From: Ceratotherium simum simum | Taxonomy: Eukaryota > Chordata > Mammalia > Perissodactyla > Rhinocerotidae | NCBI RefSeq assembly: GCF_000283155.1 | Contig: NW_004454163.1 | Coordinates: 2,398,185-2,462,184, forward strand | DNA: 64,000 nucleotides | Direction: 5' to 3' | Shown here: one piece after another, positions 24,261-36,939 of the stretch | Numbering within the stretch: the stretch's first letter is position 1 | Layout: every line of letters starts with the position of its first letter | Position numbers and translations under genes: made by a program | The notes under the pieces: generated by a model | Database searches by the model: none | Seen by the model: the letters and a program-made list of their open reading frames with translations, nothing else | Told to the model about the DNA's origin: nothing

Positions 24261-26325
24261 AATACAGAGAAACAAAAAGAAGATATAAATATTATTCATC
24301 ATTCCACCACCAAGAGAGCACTAAGTACCATCAAGAGAGCTGAAATTTAGTGAACATCTTTGCAGAGTTTTGTTACTTATTGCTGCTGTTGTTTTTACTT
24401 TTTTAATTAGTAAAGGAAAGACAAATAGTCTTAAAACTCTTGACCCTATAGTTTGGATGAGTGTATAAGAGAAGTAAGAGCTTACAGTGAAAAATATTTA
24501 AAATATACCCTATTATTGTGATTCTATATCTCTTTCCATCAAAACCACCTGATCACTTATCTTCTTATATGCAACTCATTTGCATGGGCCAACAAAGTTT
24601 TACAGATTAAGTGTAGTGATTATTGGTATACTGTGTGATACCATTTCTTTTTTTTTTTCCTCTACCACTGATCCAAAATACCACTATTTCTCACACATAG
24701 CTGAGGAGATTCTGCCTTAGATATTTTCAGAATTTATTTTTTATTTTAAGAATTGGAAAGAGAAATAGATTTTTAGCATCTTTGTTCAGAGTATTTGTTT
24801 AATTCAGTTTACCTCGCTGTTTTAATGATGAGTCGATATCTTTCGTGTTTGTTGAACACTGTTTCTAACACACCTATGTATTGACTGCTTCAACCATGTG
24901 GTCATGAAGGAGATCTAATTGCAACCTGCTGGCAGCAAATAAATTGCATGATTGATTTTTTTTTTTTTGCCGAAAGAATAAACCATTTTAAACTTTTGAA
25001 TCTGTAAATCCATAGTTAAGAAAAAACAGCAGGCATTGTAGGGATCTAGGCAGAGTTTATGGAAGATAAGAGAGGCAAGTTTGTTCTATTTTCACTCAGA
25101 AATGTGCCTTACTATTACAGCCTATAAAAAGAAAAGGAGATCAATTTGCTTTGATGGCACATAATGGTTTTAATCTGCCACATTAAAAAAAAAAAACAAA
25201 AAAAACTCTTTAAGGCTGAACTGATGTGGGTGCACTACATTCTCTTCTTGTGCTCTAGGATATTTTCCAGATAGAAGTCCTATGTAATGAACTTTGTTGG
25301 TGAAGAAAATGCTATTATATATGATTCTAATGTTTCTTTGAAATTAGAGAATCATCTGAAAATGAAGGTACTTCAGCTGCCTAAGATCATCTTGACACAT
25401 TTTTTGTTGTTGTCTTTTTGTTGCTGTTTTCTGAAACACCATATTCTTGCTTCTTAGAAGTCATTTGAATGAGTTTTTAACTTTGAGGTATTTTTATTTT
25501 CAAGGAACTTTCAGTGAGTATTCCTAATTTCATAACTGGGTAATAGTTACTTTTTTCAATGACTTAATTTAAGATTAGATGCCATATTATCAGATATTCC
25601 TGTGTCTATGCAGCTATCAGTAAAAATATGGAGCAAAATATAAGCATGTACATAAGTAGGTGAAAATCAAGCACTACCATTTCACATCAGTGCATTGAAG
25701 GTCTACATTATAGACTTAAGATCTGTAGAGAGTAGTTCACAGAAACTGTTATACTAGCATTTATCCAGGGAACTTATCAAAGCATATTTATTTATGAAAA
25801 ATAAAAATTAATATTATATGCACAGAATACATTCATCTATCATTTAGCAAGCATTTGAGAATCTATGATGTCACATTTGTTGTGCTTTGCCATATTAAAA
25901 AGTATAAAAGATGTGACTTCTGGCCTTGATGTCTAAATGATTGCTTGGGAGAAAAAAAAGTTTTCCACTACAGAGACAATCAAAAGGAATAAACTATAAT
26001 GAAAAAAAAAAAATAGCAAAGCACAAGTAAACACAATATGAATTTAGTGACTGTCAAAATTGTTGGCAAAGAATCATGGAAAACTACATCTTAAACTTGT
26101 TTTTGTGGTAAAGATCAAGTTGGGATTAACCCAAGAGCAGGTGCTCAGAAAGACCAATATGTGGAAATGGTATGTAAAAACGCTCACCCCCCAAAAAATA
26201 AGTCCTAAATTAGAACAATTTTGGGAAAATTGAAACACAAGTTAAAGAGGTTGACAAAACAACACAAAACAAACACCAAAAAAGAAAAAATTATGGAAGG
26301 GTTAAGTTGGATAGCTATAGGAAAG
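24261..26325. other. Unannotated AT-rich stretch
   Basis: No mobile element, exon or RNA gene recognised in about 2 kb. Several A- and T-runs (24650, 24958, 25184, 26004) may be tails of unrecognised old insertions. Confidence 0.4.

Positions 26326-26326
<1 letters not shown>

Positions 26327-26373
<47 letters not shown>
26327..26373. repeat. (TG)n dinucleotide microsatellite
   Basis: An uninterrupted run of about 23 TG units, long enough to be expected to vary in length between individuals. Confidence 0.97.
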
Positions 26374-26375
<2 letters not shown>

Positions 26376-27425
26376 GGGGATGTTTATGAAGAATTCTAAA
26401 AGCTTGTTATTGTGGTTTAAGTTAGACTATGTATGAAGAAGAAGGAGTGATGGGGGATGGAAGGGGAGAAGTGGAGGCAGCAATATTTAAATATGTGAAA
26501 TATGTTATTATAAGGCAATAAAGAGAAGGTGTCTCTAGCAACTGGCAAGCTGAAGCCTTTCAATTAAAGGAAAAAGTTACTACTGACCAAGCCAAAGAAA
26601 ATACAGGTATAGGATTAGGAGGTCATCTGGTTACAACCTCTGATCTAGGTTCTTTAAGGAAGGTTGAACAAAGTTAACTCCATTAATGGTGATGTATTCC
26701 TTGGCAGATTAGTATGGCAATGTCTGAAAAGATGGATTCAAGGGGAGAGAAACTTCTTCATTTAAGGAAAATCTTTTGCTGTAATCCACATATGAGGCAC
26801 TCTTATATATAACAGGACAACAGCAAAGTTCAAATAAACTCAGACATTCTTATTTAATCCAGTTTATCAGGCCAACCTTCTGGCAAGTATTCAAGAATAA
26901 TCTTTGGAAATAATCTGTCAGCACTATAAACTGGTAACCCGTTAAAATCATTAAATCCACTGCTTCTCCATTTTGCTTAATTTCTTTCACCTTTCTCTTT
27001 TATTCCTCATTGTGATTACTCAAGGTTTGTGTTGTTTTGGGGTCCTGCAGGTAACAATTCTGTTTAATTACTTTGCTTTCTGTTGTTGAAATTACCTCTG
27101 TTTCAGTAATGATGCTTTTCTGAGATGTCAGACACCCAGATGCTGCAGTGATGAACATCATTTAAATACCTGAATAAACAAACTTATCCCAGGGCTATCA
27201 ATTTTTCTTTTTGAAGCTCCCAAAACATACCTTAATGTATCACCGTTTGTTAACAACTTCATCATGTTTCTAATTAATAGTGTCCCTTTCTAGGCCAAGA
27301 AGTATGCTAGCTAGGTATTTTTGCGGTTACGGAAGGAAGTATAGAGAATTTTTCATCAACTTCCTTTCTTTACTAGAGGCCAGGAAGAAGACCCTGAAGT
27401 AACCAGCACATCCCGCATGCTTCTT
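26374..27425. other. Unannotated stretch
   Basis: Nothing recognised. Confidence 0.4.
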
Positions 27426-27429
27426 GTGG

Positions 27430-27530
27430 TTGGCACTGATTCTCAATCATTTGCGGAGTTTACTCTCTAGCACTCAGTTCAATGCCTGGCATGTAGCAGG
27501 CCTTCAACAGTATTGTTTCTATTAGCCTGC
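27430..27530 (+). repeat. Possible MIR or L2 3' end fragment
   Basis: 'tcaatgcctggcatgtagcaggccttcaac' resembles 'cagtgcctggcacatagtaggcactcaa', a motif at the 3' ends of both MIR and L2. Confidence 0.45.
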
Positions 27531-27569
27531 TTCTTTGATTTATGAACCTTCTTGAATATTAAAAGTCGT

Positions 27570-28165
27570 CCTTTCCAGAAACTAGCCTCCCCGCTCCCCC
27601 CGTCCTTCATGCCTTCAGTCCTCGTCTTAACCATGTTTCTAGCTTCTGTAAACTTCATGCTTTAACACCTACCCTGTATTCATATGCTGAATACTCCTTG
27701 TTCCAGACAACCTGATAATATGCCTGAGGCTCTTTACCTTGGCTTCCTGCCTCCTCTGTGACCCTCTCTCTTTGGGAGAAGTCCTCCTGGGAGCATGCCT
27801 TTCACAAACAAACCAACCAATCCAGAGTCTACACCCCCAAGCGTCTCCCTTCTCGGGCTTTCACACTCTGGGCCACTATCTACCTGTCCTAATCACCCCA
27901 AGGCCAGGTTCCAGACAACAAAGTGGACAGCCTCTATGCCCCAGAGCCCACTGAAATTATTCAAACTATCCAATCCTAAACCTTACCCTGCCTTGCCTAT
28001 TCCTTCCCATGGAAATCACAATAATTTCTCTTGCTGCCATTTCCCCCTCTCCTTCTCTCTCATGACAGACTCTTCTGGCCCCCCCATGGCAGCAGTACCC
28101 TCACCCCATCTCTTGGGAACTGTGACAAACTATCTTTTCAGTAGCAATCATCTCCTGATCTGTTG
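27570..28165 (+). mobile_element. Probable ERV LTR, C-rich
   Basis: An isolated pyrimidine- and C-rich block in AT-rich surroundings, with a CCAAT-like box (27823), 'ggccaggttccagacaac' (27902), a degraded polyadenylation region 'atcacaataatt' (28014) and an 'ctcttgctgcc' stretch. The layout suggests a class I type LTR. The 71- and 126-codon plus-strand frames here (27739-27954, 27795-28175) overlap in different registers, owe their length to low AT content, and show no domain. Confidence 0.4.
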
Positions 28166-28439
28166 GCCTTACTGAACCTCAAATTTTCCATTAATACAGT
28201 ATAGTGTAAAAGGGTCCCAGGTTTGCAATTTTTTTTTTTTTAATTTGCTCCTTTATGTCTCCTCAGTTTCATTTAAACACTCACATAATAGTGTATGTTT
28301 CTGTCTGCATGTTGGCTCTTGACCAAGTTTCCAAATTTATTCTGGGTTCATGGATTTGACACATTGGTAAGTTGGCCCACCCACTCCTGATCTTCTTACC
28401 ATTGGATCTGATATCTAACTGCCTACTGAATACATCCTT

Positions 28440-29510
28440 TCGATGGTCTATAGGCAACTCAAAGTCAATATATCCTTAGACGAACTCAAAATCTCACTTG
28501 AACCTCTCTGTCAGTAATACCTACATCAGATCATGGTACTTACACAGCAGCCAGAATAATGAGAGGTATATGAATATGTTCATCCCACCAATTTACCATT
28601 ATCTTAGTTAGAGCCCTATCATATTTTGTTTAGACTATGACAACGGACTGCTAACTAGTTGTTTTGCCATTATCATCACATTATTTTTCACACTACCTCC
28701 TAATTCTTGAAATTTGAATGCAAACATGACCTTCAAGATAAAGCTTACAGTCTGTAACTGGACATTTAAGGCCCCTCAAGTTCTGATTATTGCCTACTTC
28801 TCCGCTTCACCTGCCATAATTCCCTGTCTTTATTTTCTTTCACCAACAATACGGAATTGTTTATGATTTCCTACCAAGATGACAGAATTTTGTACTTCAT
28901 GGTTTTATGATCTTCTTCCATCTGCCTGCTAGCTGCTCCTAATTATTCCCTTGGCTATATCTCTCCCATTCTTTTTTTTTTCTTGTGAGGAAGATTCGTC
29001 CTGAGCTAACATCTGTTGCCAATCTTCATCTTTTTTTGCTTGAGAAAGATTAGCCCTGAGCTAACATCTGTGCCAATCTTCGTCTGTTTTGTATGAGGGA
29101 TGCCACCACAGCATGGCTGATGAGTGGTGCAGGTCCGTGCCTAGGATCTGAAACCCCAAACTCCAGGCCGCCAAAGCGGAGCATGCTGAACTTAATCACC
29201 GTGCCATGGGGCCAGCCTCAACCCTACTCATTCTTTAAGACTCAGTTTAGATACCATCTCCTCTAAAAAACCCTTCCCTGAACTTCCACAATCTAGTGCT
29301 GTTCTTTTGTGCTTTAATAGTAACACATGCCTTTGAAATGCTCTGTGCAGCTTACACATTGTCTTGAATATATTTCTTATAGATCTCACCTGTATAACAC
29401 ATTTGTTACTGAAGAATACATCTTAACTTTGCATCTCTGTTGCCCGTCACAAAGCCTGGAATCATGTAGTTGTATATTCAATATTGCTCAAGTGAACTAC
29501 AATCAGCTAG
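28440..29510 (+). mobile_element. L2 LINE 3' region, split by an ERE
   Basis: Plus-strand text follows the L2 3' end: 'acacagcagccagaataatg' (28543), 'aaggcccctcaag' (28769), then after the ERE 'ctcattctttaagactcag' (29227), 'acccttccctgaac' (29270) and 'cacaaagcctggaatcatgtag' (29449). The ERE at 28976-29217 interrupts it cleanly. Confidence 0.65.
28976..29217 (-). mobile_element. ERE SINE inserted in L2
   Basis: The T-run at 28971-28981 is followed by two tail motifs ('ctgagctaacatctg' near 29000 and 29056), the body, and a head ending in the complement of GGCTGGCCCC. A degraded TSD is suggested by CATTCTTT at 28967-28974 and 29229-29236. The head has 'gaaaccccaaactcc' in place of the usual CpG-rich text, so this copy looks older than those with exact TSDs. 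Confidence 0.88.
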
Positions 29511-29529
29511 CTGAATATGCCTGGTAGAG

Positions 29530-30490
29530 GGCCGGTAGACTCTGTTCTTCAATTCCTGGTCCCTTGGTACAAAGAAGATTAATCAGCATGAGGAGATTTA
29601 GTAGACTATCTCCAATAAAGGACACATCCTGATTGGCCTATCCGATTGGCAAAGGCAGAAGCTAATCAAATGTGCATTCAGAATTGAGGTATAAATAATT
29701 GGCAAAGGTAAATAATGATAAAGAATAATTGCAACGGAAAATAGTTTCCAGGTTTCCATTTACATTTATGCTCATCGTATAAGTGTCATTCACTTTTGCA
29801 CCTTTTTAAAAAGAGGTCTTTGTTCTAGACTCTTCACCTTTTCCTTTAGCATTTGTCTGTTTTCATGATTGGCTTACAAACTAATGATTGCTATCTGGTG
29901 AGTGGTTATTGCTTTTGGAATGAACCTTAAATCTCACATTTATTTCTTCCAATCTGTCTCTTTCTAGCTGTTGGAACCCCACATTTTACTCCTTGACCCA
30001 GTAACCATAAGGACCTGAGCCTTCCTCCAGATTCATAGATATCAATATCAAGCAATTGTGGTCTCAAACATCAATTGGCTTATAATAATACATACAAAGC
30101 TCCCCAAAGTTATAGCACTGGGTAGATAGTGAACTAAAATCAGGCTCTCTGTCCTTGTGTTGATTCCGTTTTGCCTTAGACTGATCCCTCATCAAAGAAT
30201 TGAAACAGCCATATGCATTTCTTAAAAGAATGGTCTTTTCCACCTTCATCCACAAGGCAATAAAAACTTTGGTAGTGTTTTGGAAAGAGATGTAGGAGGT
30301 TGAGTAATGTTAGTTTCTAACACTATGCAGCTAAAAAATACCATGCCATTATTTCCAGCTTCTACTGAGTTTGAAAAGAAAGAGAGAGATAGTGGTGGGA
30401 AGAGAATATCATTGGCTACAAATGAACAGGCAACCACTTCTCCCTCTATTCTTACTTGTGCTGCAGAGTTCATTCTCTTTTATATGTAAA
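29530..30490. other. Unannotated stretch
   Basis: No element recognised. Overlapping short frames on both strands (30064-30489) look like chance. Confidence 0.4.
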
Positions 30491-30504
30491 TTATTCTTGA
30501 TTAT

Positions 30505-30985
30505 TTGATTATAAATTTTTAAAGTTTTAATTGTGATAAAATACACATAACATAAAATTTACCATCTCAACCATGATTAAGTATACAATTCAGTGGCATT
30601 AGATAAATTCACATTGTTTTGATACCATCTTTGCCATGCATCTTTTCATCTTGCAAAGCTCTCTACCTTTTAAACAATAATTCTCCATTTTCCTCTCCCC
30701 CCAGCTACAAGCAACCACTATTCTACTTTCTATCTTTATGAATTTGACTCCTCTAAATACCTCATATAAGTGGAATCATATAGGATTTGTCTTTTTGTGA
30801 CTGGCTTATTTCACTTAGCATGATGTCCTCAAGATTCATCCATGTTGTAGCACATGACAGAGTTTCCTTCCTTTTCAAGACTGCATAATATTCCATTGTG
30901 TGGATATACTACATTTTGCTTATCCATTCATCTGTAGATGCACTTGCATTGCTTTCACTTTTTGGCTATTGCAAATAATGCAATC
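30505..30985 (-). mobile_element. L1 3' end, minus strand
   Basis: The complement of an L1M-type 3' UTR and ORF2 end: 'gtgataaaatacacataaca' (30533), 'ggcttatttcacttagcatg' (30803), 'ccattgtgtggatatactac' (30893) and 'tggctattgcaaataatgc' (30963). It is 5'-truncated at an AT-rich tract. Confidence 0.8.
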
Positions 30986-31060
30986 TTTATGTTATTTATA
31001 ATATATATGTTATGTTATTAACATTTTATATATATATTTATGTATTTATTATAAATTTCT
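30986..31060. repeat. AT-rich low-complexity tract
   Basis: TA/TTA-rich with 'tatatatatt' runs, at the 5'-truncated end of the L1. Confidence 0.8.
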
Positions 31061-31179
31061 TGCTTATATAAAAAGTTTTACATGTTATTAGATTTGAAGC
31101 AATACTTTAATTTAGTGAAATCACCCCATCACGAATGAAAATGATTACAAGGTATTTTTTGCTTATTAATTTTGACACT

Positions 31180-32945
31180 TGGACAGCTTGACATATCAAA
31201 ATTAATGGAAACTGGAATTAGAAGTGGAGTGAAGCAGTATGCTAGGTGGATACTTGGGAAGTGAGTATTCCGACAGAGGGAAAAGGAACGGCAAAATCCT
31301 TGAAGTATGTTAAGAACAGCGAGAAATCCAGTAAAAATGCAGCAGAGCGAGCAAGGCGAGAAGGATAAGACGTGGGTCAAAAAGGTGGCCGAAGGGGGGT
31401 TACGCCACATTTTGGATTTCATCTTGAGTGTGGTAGTGAGCCATTTCTGGAATTTTGAGCAGAGGAGTGACACAACCAGGTTTATATTTTTTTAACAGAT
31501 CATCTGGCTGCTGTGTGGAAAATAGATTGGAAAAGGGTAGAGGGACAAGTATAGAAGAAGAAGATCAAATTATGGCAGAAAGATCGATGTGGTAGTTTTG
31601 ACTTGCTGACAAGGATGTAGCTGGTGAGGGCTACAGGAGTTAGAATATAGTATTTTGAAAGTATAGCTGACAGCTCTTGCTGATGGATTAGAAATAGGGT
31701 ATGAGGGAAAAAGAAGAATCAAGGATGACTCCAAAGTTTCCTCCTAAGTTTTAGCCCTAAGCATCTGGGTGAATGGTATCAACTTTACAGAGATGTGAGA
31801 GACTATGAGAGGTGTGGATTTGTGGAGGTGAATCCACAAATTAGCACTGGATGTGTTAAGTTTGAGATGCCTGTTTTTGTTCCATGTGGACATGTCAGGT
31901 AGGATAAGTGAGCATGGATTCACAGGAGAAGCTCAGGCTGGAGTAATAAACCTGGGAGTCATCAGCATTATCATAATTTCTTAAAAGATAAAACTGAGTG
32001 TCATAAAGGAAATAAATGAAGATAGAAAATAAAGTCGATCTAAGTCCTGAGCCCTGGGTCACTCCAATATTTAGAGATGGGGAAAGAGAAGATCTTGGAA
32101 AAGAGCATGGGAAGTGGCCAGTGAGGTCGAAGGTACACCAGGAGAATGAAGGGCTCAGGAGGCATTGCAGAGAGGTTTCCATGACAGACAGAGTGAGCCA
32201 ATGTACTAAAAACCATACTGAATTTTAGAAGAGAATTGGGAATGACTAGTAGATTTAAAAACATGGAAACACTGGATCCTTTGATGAGAGTAATTTTTGG
32301 TTAAGTAAGACTAAGGAAGATGAATTCTAATTGAGGTTGGTTCAAGAAAATGAGAGTTCAAGTAGAAAACAACGTTTTCAAGGAGTTTTGCTAGAAAAGG
32401 GCACAGTAGCTGAAGGACCGGTGGTCACAGGGTTTTTTTGTTTTGTTTCATGGGATAGATGGCAGTACCTCTATATCCAGATGACGTTTGATCCAATAGA
32501 GAGAAAAATACTGATGATGCAAGAGAAGGAAGATATAGTTGTGAGAGCAAAGTCCAGAAATGGGAGAGAGGAGATAGAATACAGTACAAAAATGGAGAAG
32601 ATAACCTTAAATAAAAACAGGAATATTTTATCCATTGTTACAGAGGGAAAGCAGTACCTATAGGTACACACTGGTGGATTTTTAGTGAGAAAATACATAT
32701 ATTCTCCTTTCATTGCCTCTATTTGTTCAGTAAAATAAGAAGCAATTATATCAACTGAGATTGGGCAGAGTACAGGATTATGGAGATTTAGGGAGTGCAC
32801 TAATAAGGGAAATATACAGAGTTGCCGGGCATGGCTGAGGGCCCCACTAGAAGTTTGTGATCAATAACCTAAAGTGAGACCACTCCATAGACTGTGTATG
32901 TTGCTCTATCAGATATCACATTATAACCACTCCATTGCAGATAAT
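31180..32945 (-). mobile_element. Long L2 LINE relic, minus strand, with reverse transcriptase remnant
   Basis: About 1.75 kb of antisense L2. Markers on the plus strand: 'ttttgagcagaggagtgacac' (31453), 'aatcaaggatgactccaaag' (31716), 'aagtttgagatgcctg' (31858), 'cctgagccctgggtcactcc' (32046), 'caaggagttttgctagaaaa' (32379) and 'aaataagaagcaatta' (32733). The minus-strand frame at 31895-32182 keeps a recognisable reverse transcriptase stretch: a VTQGSGLRSTLFSIF segment and a DDSQVYYSS segment, corresponding to blocks around the second half of the RT active site (the usual YADD is here NADD). Other frames here are decayed or antisense, and no protein is expected. Confidence 0.78.
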
Positions 32946-33404
32946 AAGTAGCAATGAGACAACGGGAGCAAGAGAAGATTAAAAGGCAATAAAAATGTAT
33001 TAGACTCAATAGATTTAATTTTCAAAATTTTTAATATTTATTCAGTCCCCATAATCACAATTTCACCTTTTGATGCCAATTACCTGGGTTGGTAGACGCT
33101 AAAGCATAGAGGAAATAATGATTGTCTTGTTTTGTTTTAGCAACTGTGATAGCATGGCTGGCACTCCTAAACCGATTATGCAATAGTATCTTTAATATTA
33201 GAGTAAATAAAGCATTAGTATTTTAAAGATAGACATCCCCTGAAAAATGCAGTGTTTTTGTTTGAAGAAACGGTAGACTACTGCCCGTACACATTTTCCC
33301 AACTGTATAGATGAAGTATTTAAAGTGGTGATATATCACTTTGCTGTTGGCAATAGTAAAATAGAACCACAAAAAAAGATTGAAATGGAAACATGGCCAA
33401 AGTG
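32946..33404. other. Unannotated stretch
   Basis: Nothing recognised. Confidence 0.4.
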
Positions 33405-33535
33405 TTTAATGTCTCTCTCTCTATATATGTGTAAATATATATATAAATTTATATAGATAGGTACATTATTATATGGATACAGTATATACAATATAAATAT
33501 ATATGTGTACATATATATACATACACACACATATA
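33405..33535. repeat. AT-rich (TATA/TATG)n microsatellite
   Basis: Impure TA/CA/TG-rich tract starting with 'gtctctctctc'. The tyrosine- and isoleucine-rich frame at 33336-33530 is a product of this repeat. Confidence 0.85.
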
Positions 33536-33769
33536 TTTAAGATTCTAATTAAATTTTAAAGGTTAAATTTTACATAATTGAATATAAAATTCATGGCAAG
33601 TAATTTTAAAGATGAGTGAGCTTTGGAACCTCTTTTTAAATAAAAAGAATAGACATTTGGAAAGTAGGTGATGACTTCTTTACTACAGATATACTATTTT
33701 TGTCTATTGCCAAAATAAACTCACCAATAGAGTTCCCTGGGACTTCCCCTAGAGGAGTTAAATTTGCAA

Positions 33770-34285
33770 ACAAATAGTCTTCCGGTACAGTGTTTCTTTA
33801 AATGATTGGTTGCACATGGCCAACTGTTTCTCAGTTTCACCCTAGAGTTCCTTAAAACCCTCAGGTAGATGCCATCTGGTCCTGGTGATTAATCTACATT
33901 TACTTTGTCAATTTTGTGAAAACATCCTGAGTATTGACCACTATTTGATCTTATATATCCAACCTGCTCATTTCCTGGAACAATCTGGAATCAGAAAGCT
34001 CCCTAATATCTTCCTAATGAAAGTCGAAGGCAAAGATTTAACTCAGTCTATCAGGCCTCACAGTTTTATCTTCGAGGATATTATTTGCCCCAAAGTCACC
34101 CAGAGATCCCAGTGATGACACACCAGCAGGTCTGCTGCATTAGACAACACTGTGACACTTTTTATTGGCTTTTGATTCTCTCATGAGGTATCCTTTGCCC
34201 AACTTGCTCCTCGTTTACATCAATGAACTTCTCTTTTCTCCTCGTTCTGTCTGTCTTTGCACCTGTAGCACATTTGCCAAGCCGT
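33770..34285 (-). mobile_element. CR1/L3 LINE relic, minus strand, reverse transcriptase start
   Basis: Translating the minus strand around 33888-33868 gives SPGPDGI, the conserved motif at the start of CR1/L3-type reverse transcriptases, preceded by a KLTKVNVD-like stretch and followed by an RVLRN-like one. The text upstream on the minus strand (to about 34280) fits the endonuclease-RT linker of these elements. A stop sits directly before the motif. L3/CR1 copies predate placental mammals, so this is among the oldest elements in the window. Confidence 0.55.
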
Positions 34286-35867
34286 CTGTTTTTCGCAAGT
34301 ACCTGATATTTTTGATAATTGGCATATAATTTTGGTGTTCAAAATAAGATGTATATCAATATTCTCCATACATTTTGTATGTATTGATTCTGAAAAAGAT
34401 CCTCACCTTTTTTTTTCTTGACATGTGAACATTTTTTTCTTCCTTTTCCCACTCAGGTGTTGAATTAAATTTTCATAATAAAATTACTTAGATTAGGAAC
34501 TATTACTATTAATGAATATTTTTTATTCCTGTCTCCAATTACCTGAAATTCCTGATGTTGTCAATTATTTGCTTAGATACACACCCTGTGAAGAGAACAT
34601 GATAGCGACAATTTGGGCTTCCTTGCATAATACCATAAGGACTACACAAGCCACTATATAGAGAGAATTCCATATCTTTTCTGAAATTCCACTGATAAAT
34701 GAATGTCTAGAAATACTAAATTGAAGGTTAATTAAAATAAAAATTAATTAGCAACATATAGGACTAATATAAATAAATTATACTTATCTTTCTTTGAAGA
34801 ACTCAAAACATTTAACAGCTTCATGACTTTGAATCTCACAGCCAGAGCTGTGAGCTGGGTAGGAGCAGGGAGAGAGGTAGGTCTGGTCAGCATGACCATT
34901 GCATGATTGTTATTTTCTGTTGCCATCCTTATTCTACTTGCAGACAGACATGCTGATATTTTCCACATGATACCATAAAATATTTCAATACAGCAATAAC
35001 CCACTAAAGCTCTTCACCTGTGCAAAATCTAAAAGTCATTTTATTTTTATTCATAGCCAAACATTTATAAATATCACAAAAATAAAACTTTAGTAATTGA
35101 GTAATTTTAATTCAGTATTCATCCATTTAGAAATTATTGCTTGCAGTGAGTCAACAACCAAATCTAAAAAGTAAATGAAATTGGGAGACATAAATGAACA
35201 CAAAGGAAGCTTTAGCTATAGAGGAAATAGTGAAATGATTTGCCACAGTATTCATTTCAGCCAGGTAAATAACTGCTTATCATACTCTCCCTAAGGGATC
35301 AATTAAAAATGAGTCTCAGGTGATGAAATGTATTTTCAGCAGTGGAGGCAGACTCATTTTACCATTGCTCCCATTTTGTTTGCATATACTCACCATTAAT
35401 TAGCATAATCATATTTTTCAACATTATACACATTAAGTAAAATACATAAAACGAAATGCCAAAGAAACACATACAAATTACATGTACATAGAAACACCAA
35501 CATACATGTATATTTTATGACTTTGTATAGTAGAACTATACAAGGTGACTTTTCACCTTGGATCTGTTGCTGACGTGATGTGTAGCTTTAGGCAAATTAT
35601 TTTAAGGCATGAATTTGAGAATTTTTTGGAAGCAGTTAGATAATTTACCTGAGAGCACCACTATTGATTCAGTTACTAAATTGAATTTGCACATTGAGAA
35701 TTATGCTTGAAATGGATGTCCCTCTCCACATGCCACTGAAGTAATAAGAAAAATACTTTTTAAAGAATTAATATATAACATCTCTGGAAAATTAGAAAGA
35801 CTTTCTTCAGCTGATTAGAAATTTGGGGAAATTTCTATTTTTAAAAAGTGGTTTTTATTATTTTAAT
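34286..35867. other. Unannotated AT-rich stretch
   Basis: No element or gene recognised in about 1.6 kb. The 86-codon minus frame at 34744-35004 has no recognisable domain. Confidence 0.4.
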
Positions 35868-36045
35868 TTTATTTATTTATTTATTTATTTATTTATTTTA
35901 GTTGTCTTTTTGTAATTGTGGTAACATTGGTTTATAACATTGTATAAATTTCAGGTGTACATCATTATACTTCTATTTCTGTATAGATTACATCATGTTC
36001 ACCACTCAAACACTAATTGCAATCCATCACCACGTACTTTTTAAA
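35868..36045 (-). mobile_element. Short 5'-truncated L1 3' end with (TTTA)n tail
   Basis: A (TTTA)n tract at 35868-35900, then 'gtggtaacattggtttataa' at 35918 and 'acatcatgttcaccactca' near 35990, the complement of a perissodactyl-type L1 3' UTR. The same text occurs at 20281. Confidence 0.65.
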
Positions 36046-36534
36046 TGGTACTAGAAACAGATCAGAGAAACCACAACCCAAAAACAGGTGTAGACAAGAA
36101 CTCTACATATCTGAATGTCCTTCCTCCTTGCTGAGCCCTGGAGAAACTCTAATCTCAGAGTCATCAGGTACAGAGTACTAGTGGCCCATGGGGCAATCAA
36201 AAAAGCAAAGAGCAAAAAACATATATAAAATATGATTATAGTTACAATACATGTATAATTTTAATATATAGATGAAAACTGTTTATTTTTAAGTTAAATT
36301 AAGAAAACCATAAGGATTTGTTCTGAATTTGAATTGAAGGAAAAGAGCAAAAACTTTCCATCTTTAATGTAGAGTTTTTATTTTCCTTGCTTTTTTTTTT
36401 TTACAATGAGTATGTATTTGGCAGATGCAGTCTCCTAACACCTTTTCTGACTTCTTCCCTGTTAATAAAATCCAACAATGAACTGTGTTAGCCTTAACCA
36501 ATAAAATCTCTCCCAATTTCCAACACTCGTTAGA
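36046..36534. other. Unannotated stretch
   Basis: Nothing recognised apart from a T-run near 36392. Confidence 0.4.
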
Positions 36535-36730
36535 AGCTAACAGTTGGCCATATGGCTCATTCCTGACAAGTGGAGCACACTCAGAAGTTTGCTGGTAAAT
36601 TCTGATAAATGTTCCAGCACAGCCCTGCTTGCCCTGCATCATACCTTGAATGTGGACATGATGTCTGGAGTTATGGCGACAGTTTGCATACACAAGGAAC
36701 CAAGCATGAATACAAAAGAATACAACTGTC
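36535..36730 (+). mobile_element. MLT1-type (ERVL-MaLR) LTR fragment
   Basis: 'ggccatatggctcattcctgac', 'aatgtggacatgatgtctgg' and 'cacaaggaaccaagcatga' follow the order found in MLT1 LTRs. The overlapping frames on both strands (36364-36735) are not genes. Confidence 0.45.
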
Positions 36731-36939
36731 AGTGAAGGGGAAATTTAGAAAGAACCAGGGTTGCTGATGACATTGTTGTGTAGTTGTATGGCTGGTCTTG
36801 CAACCTCTACCTCAAGACTACTTGTTAGGTCAGAAAATTCGATTTCATTTGTTTAAATGAACATTTTTTCTGGTTATCTGCTGGGTGTATTATTAGTTAT
36901 TAACTTCAATGTTTTTTAAAAAAATATATGAGGTGTTGC

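Noticed and set aside
31895..32182. 95-codon minus-strand frame with reverse transcriptase motifs, considered as a gene
   Set aside because: It is one surviving frame of a decayed L2, with shifts on both sides and NADD where YADD is usual.
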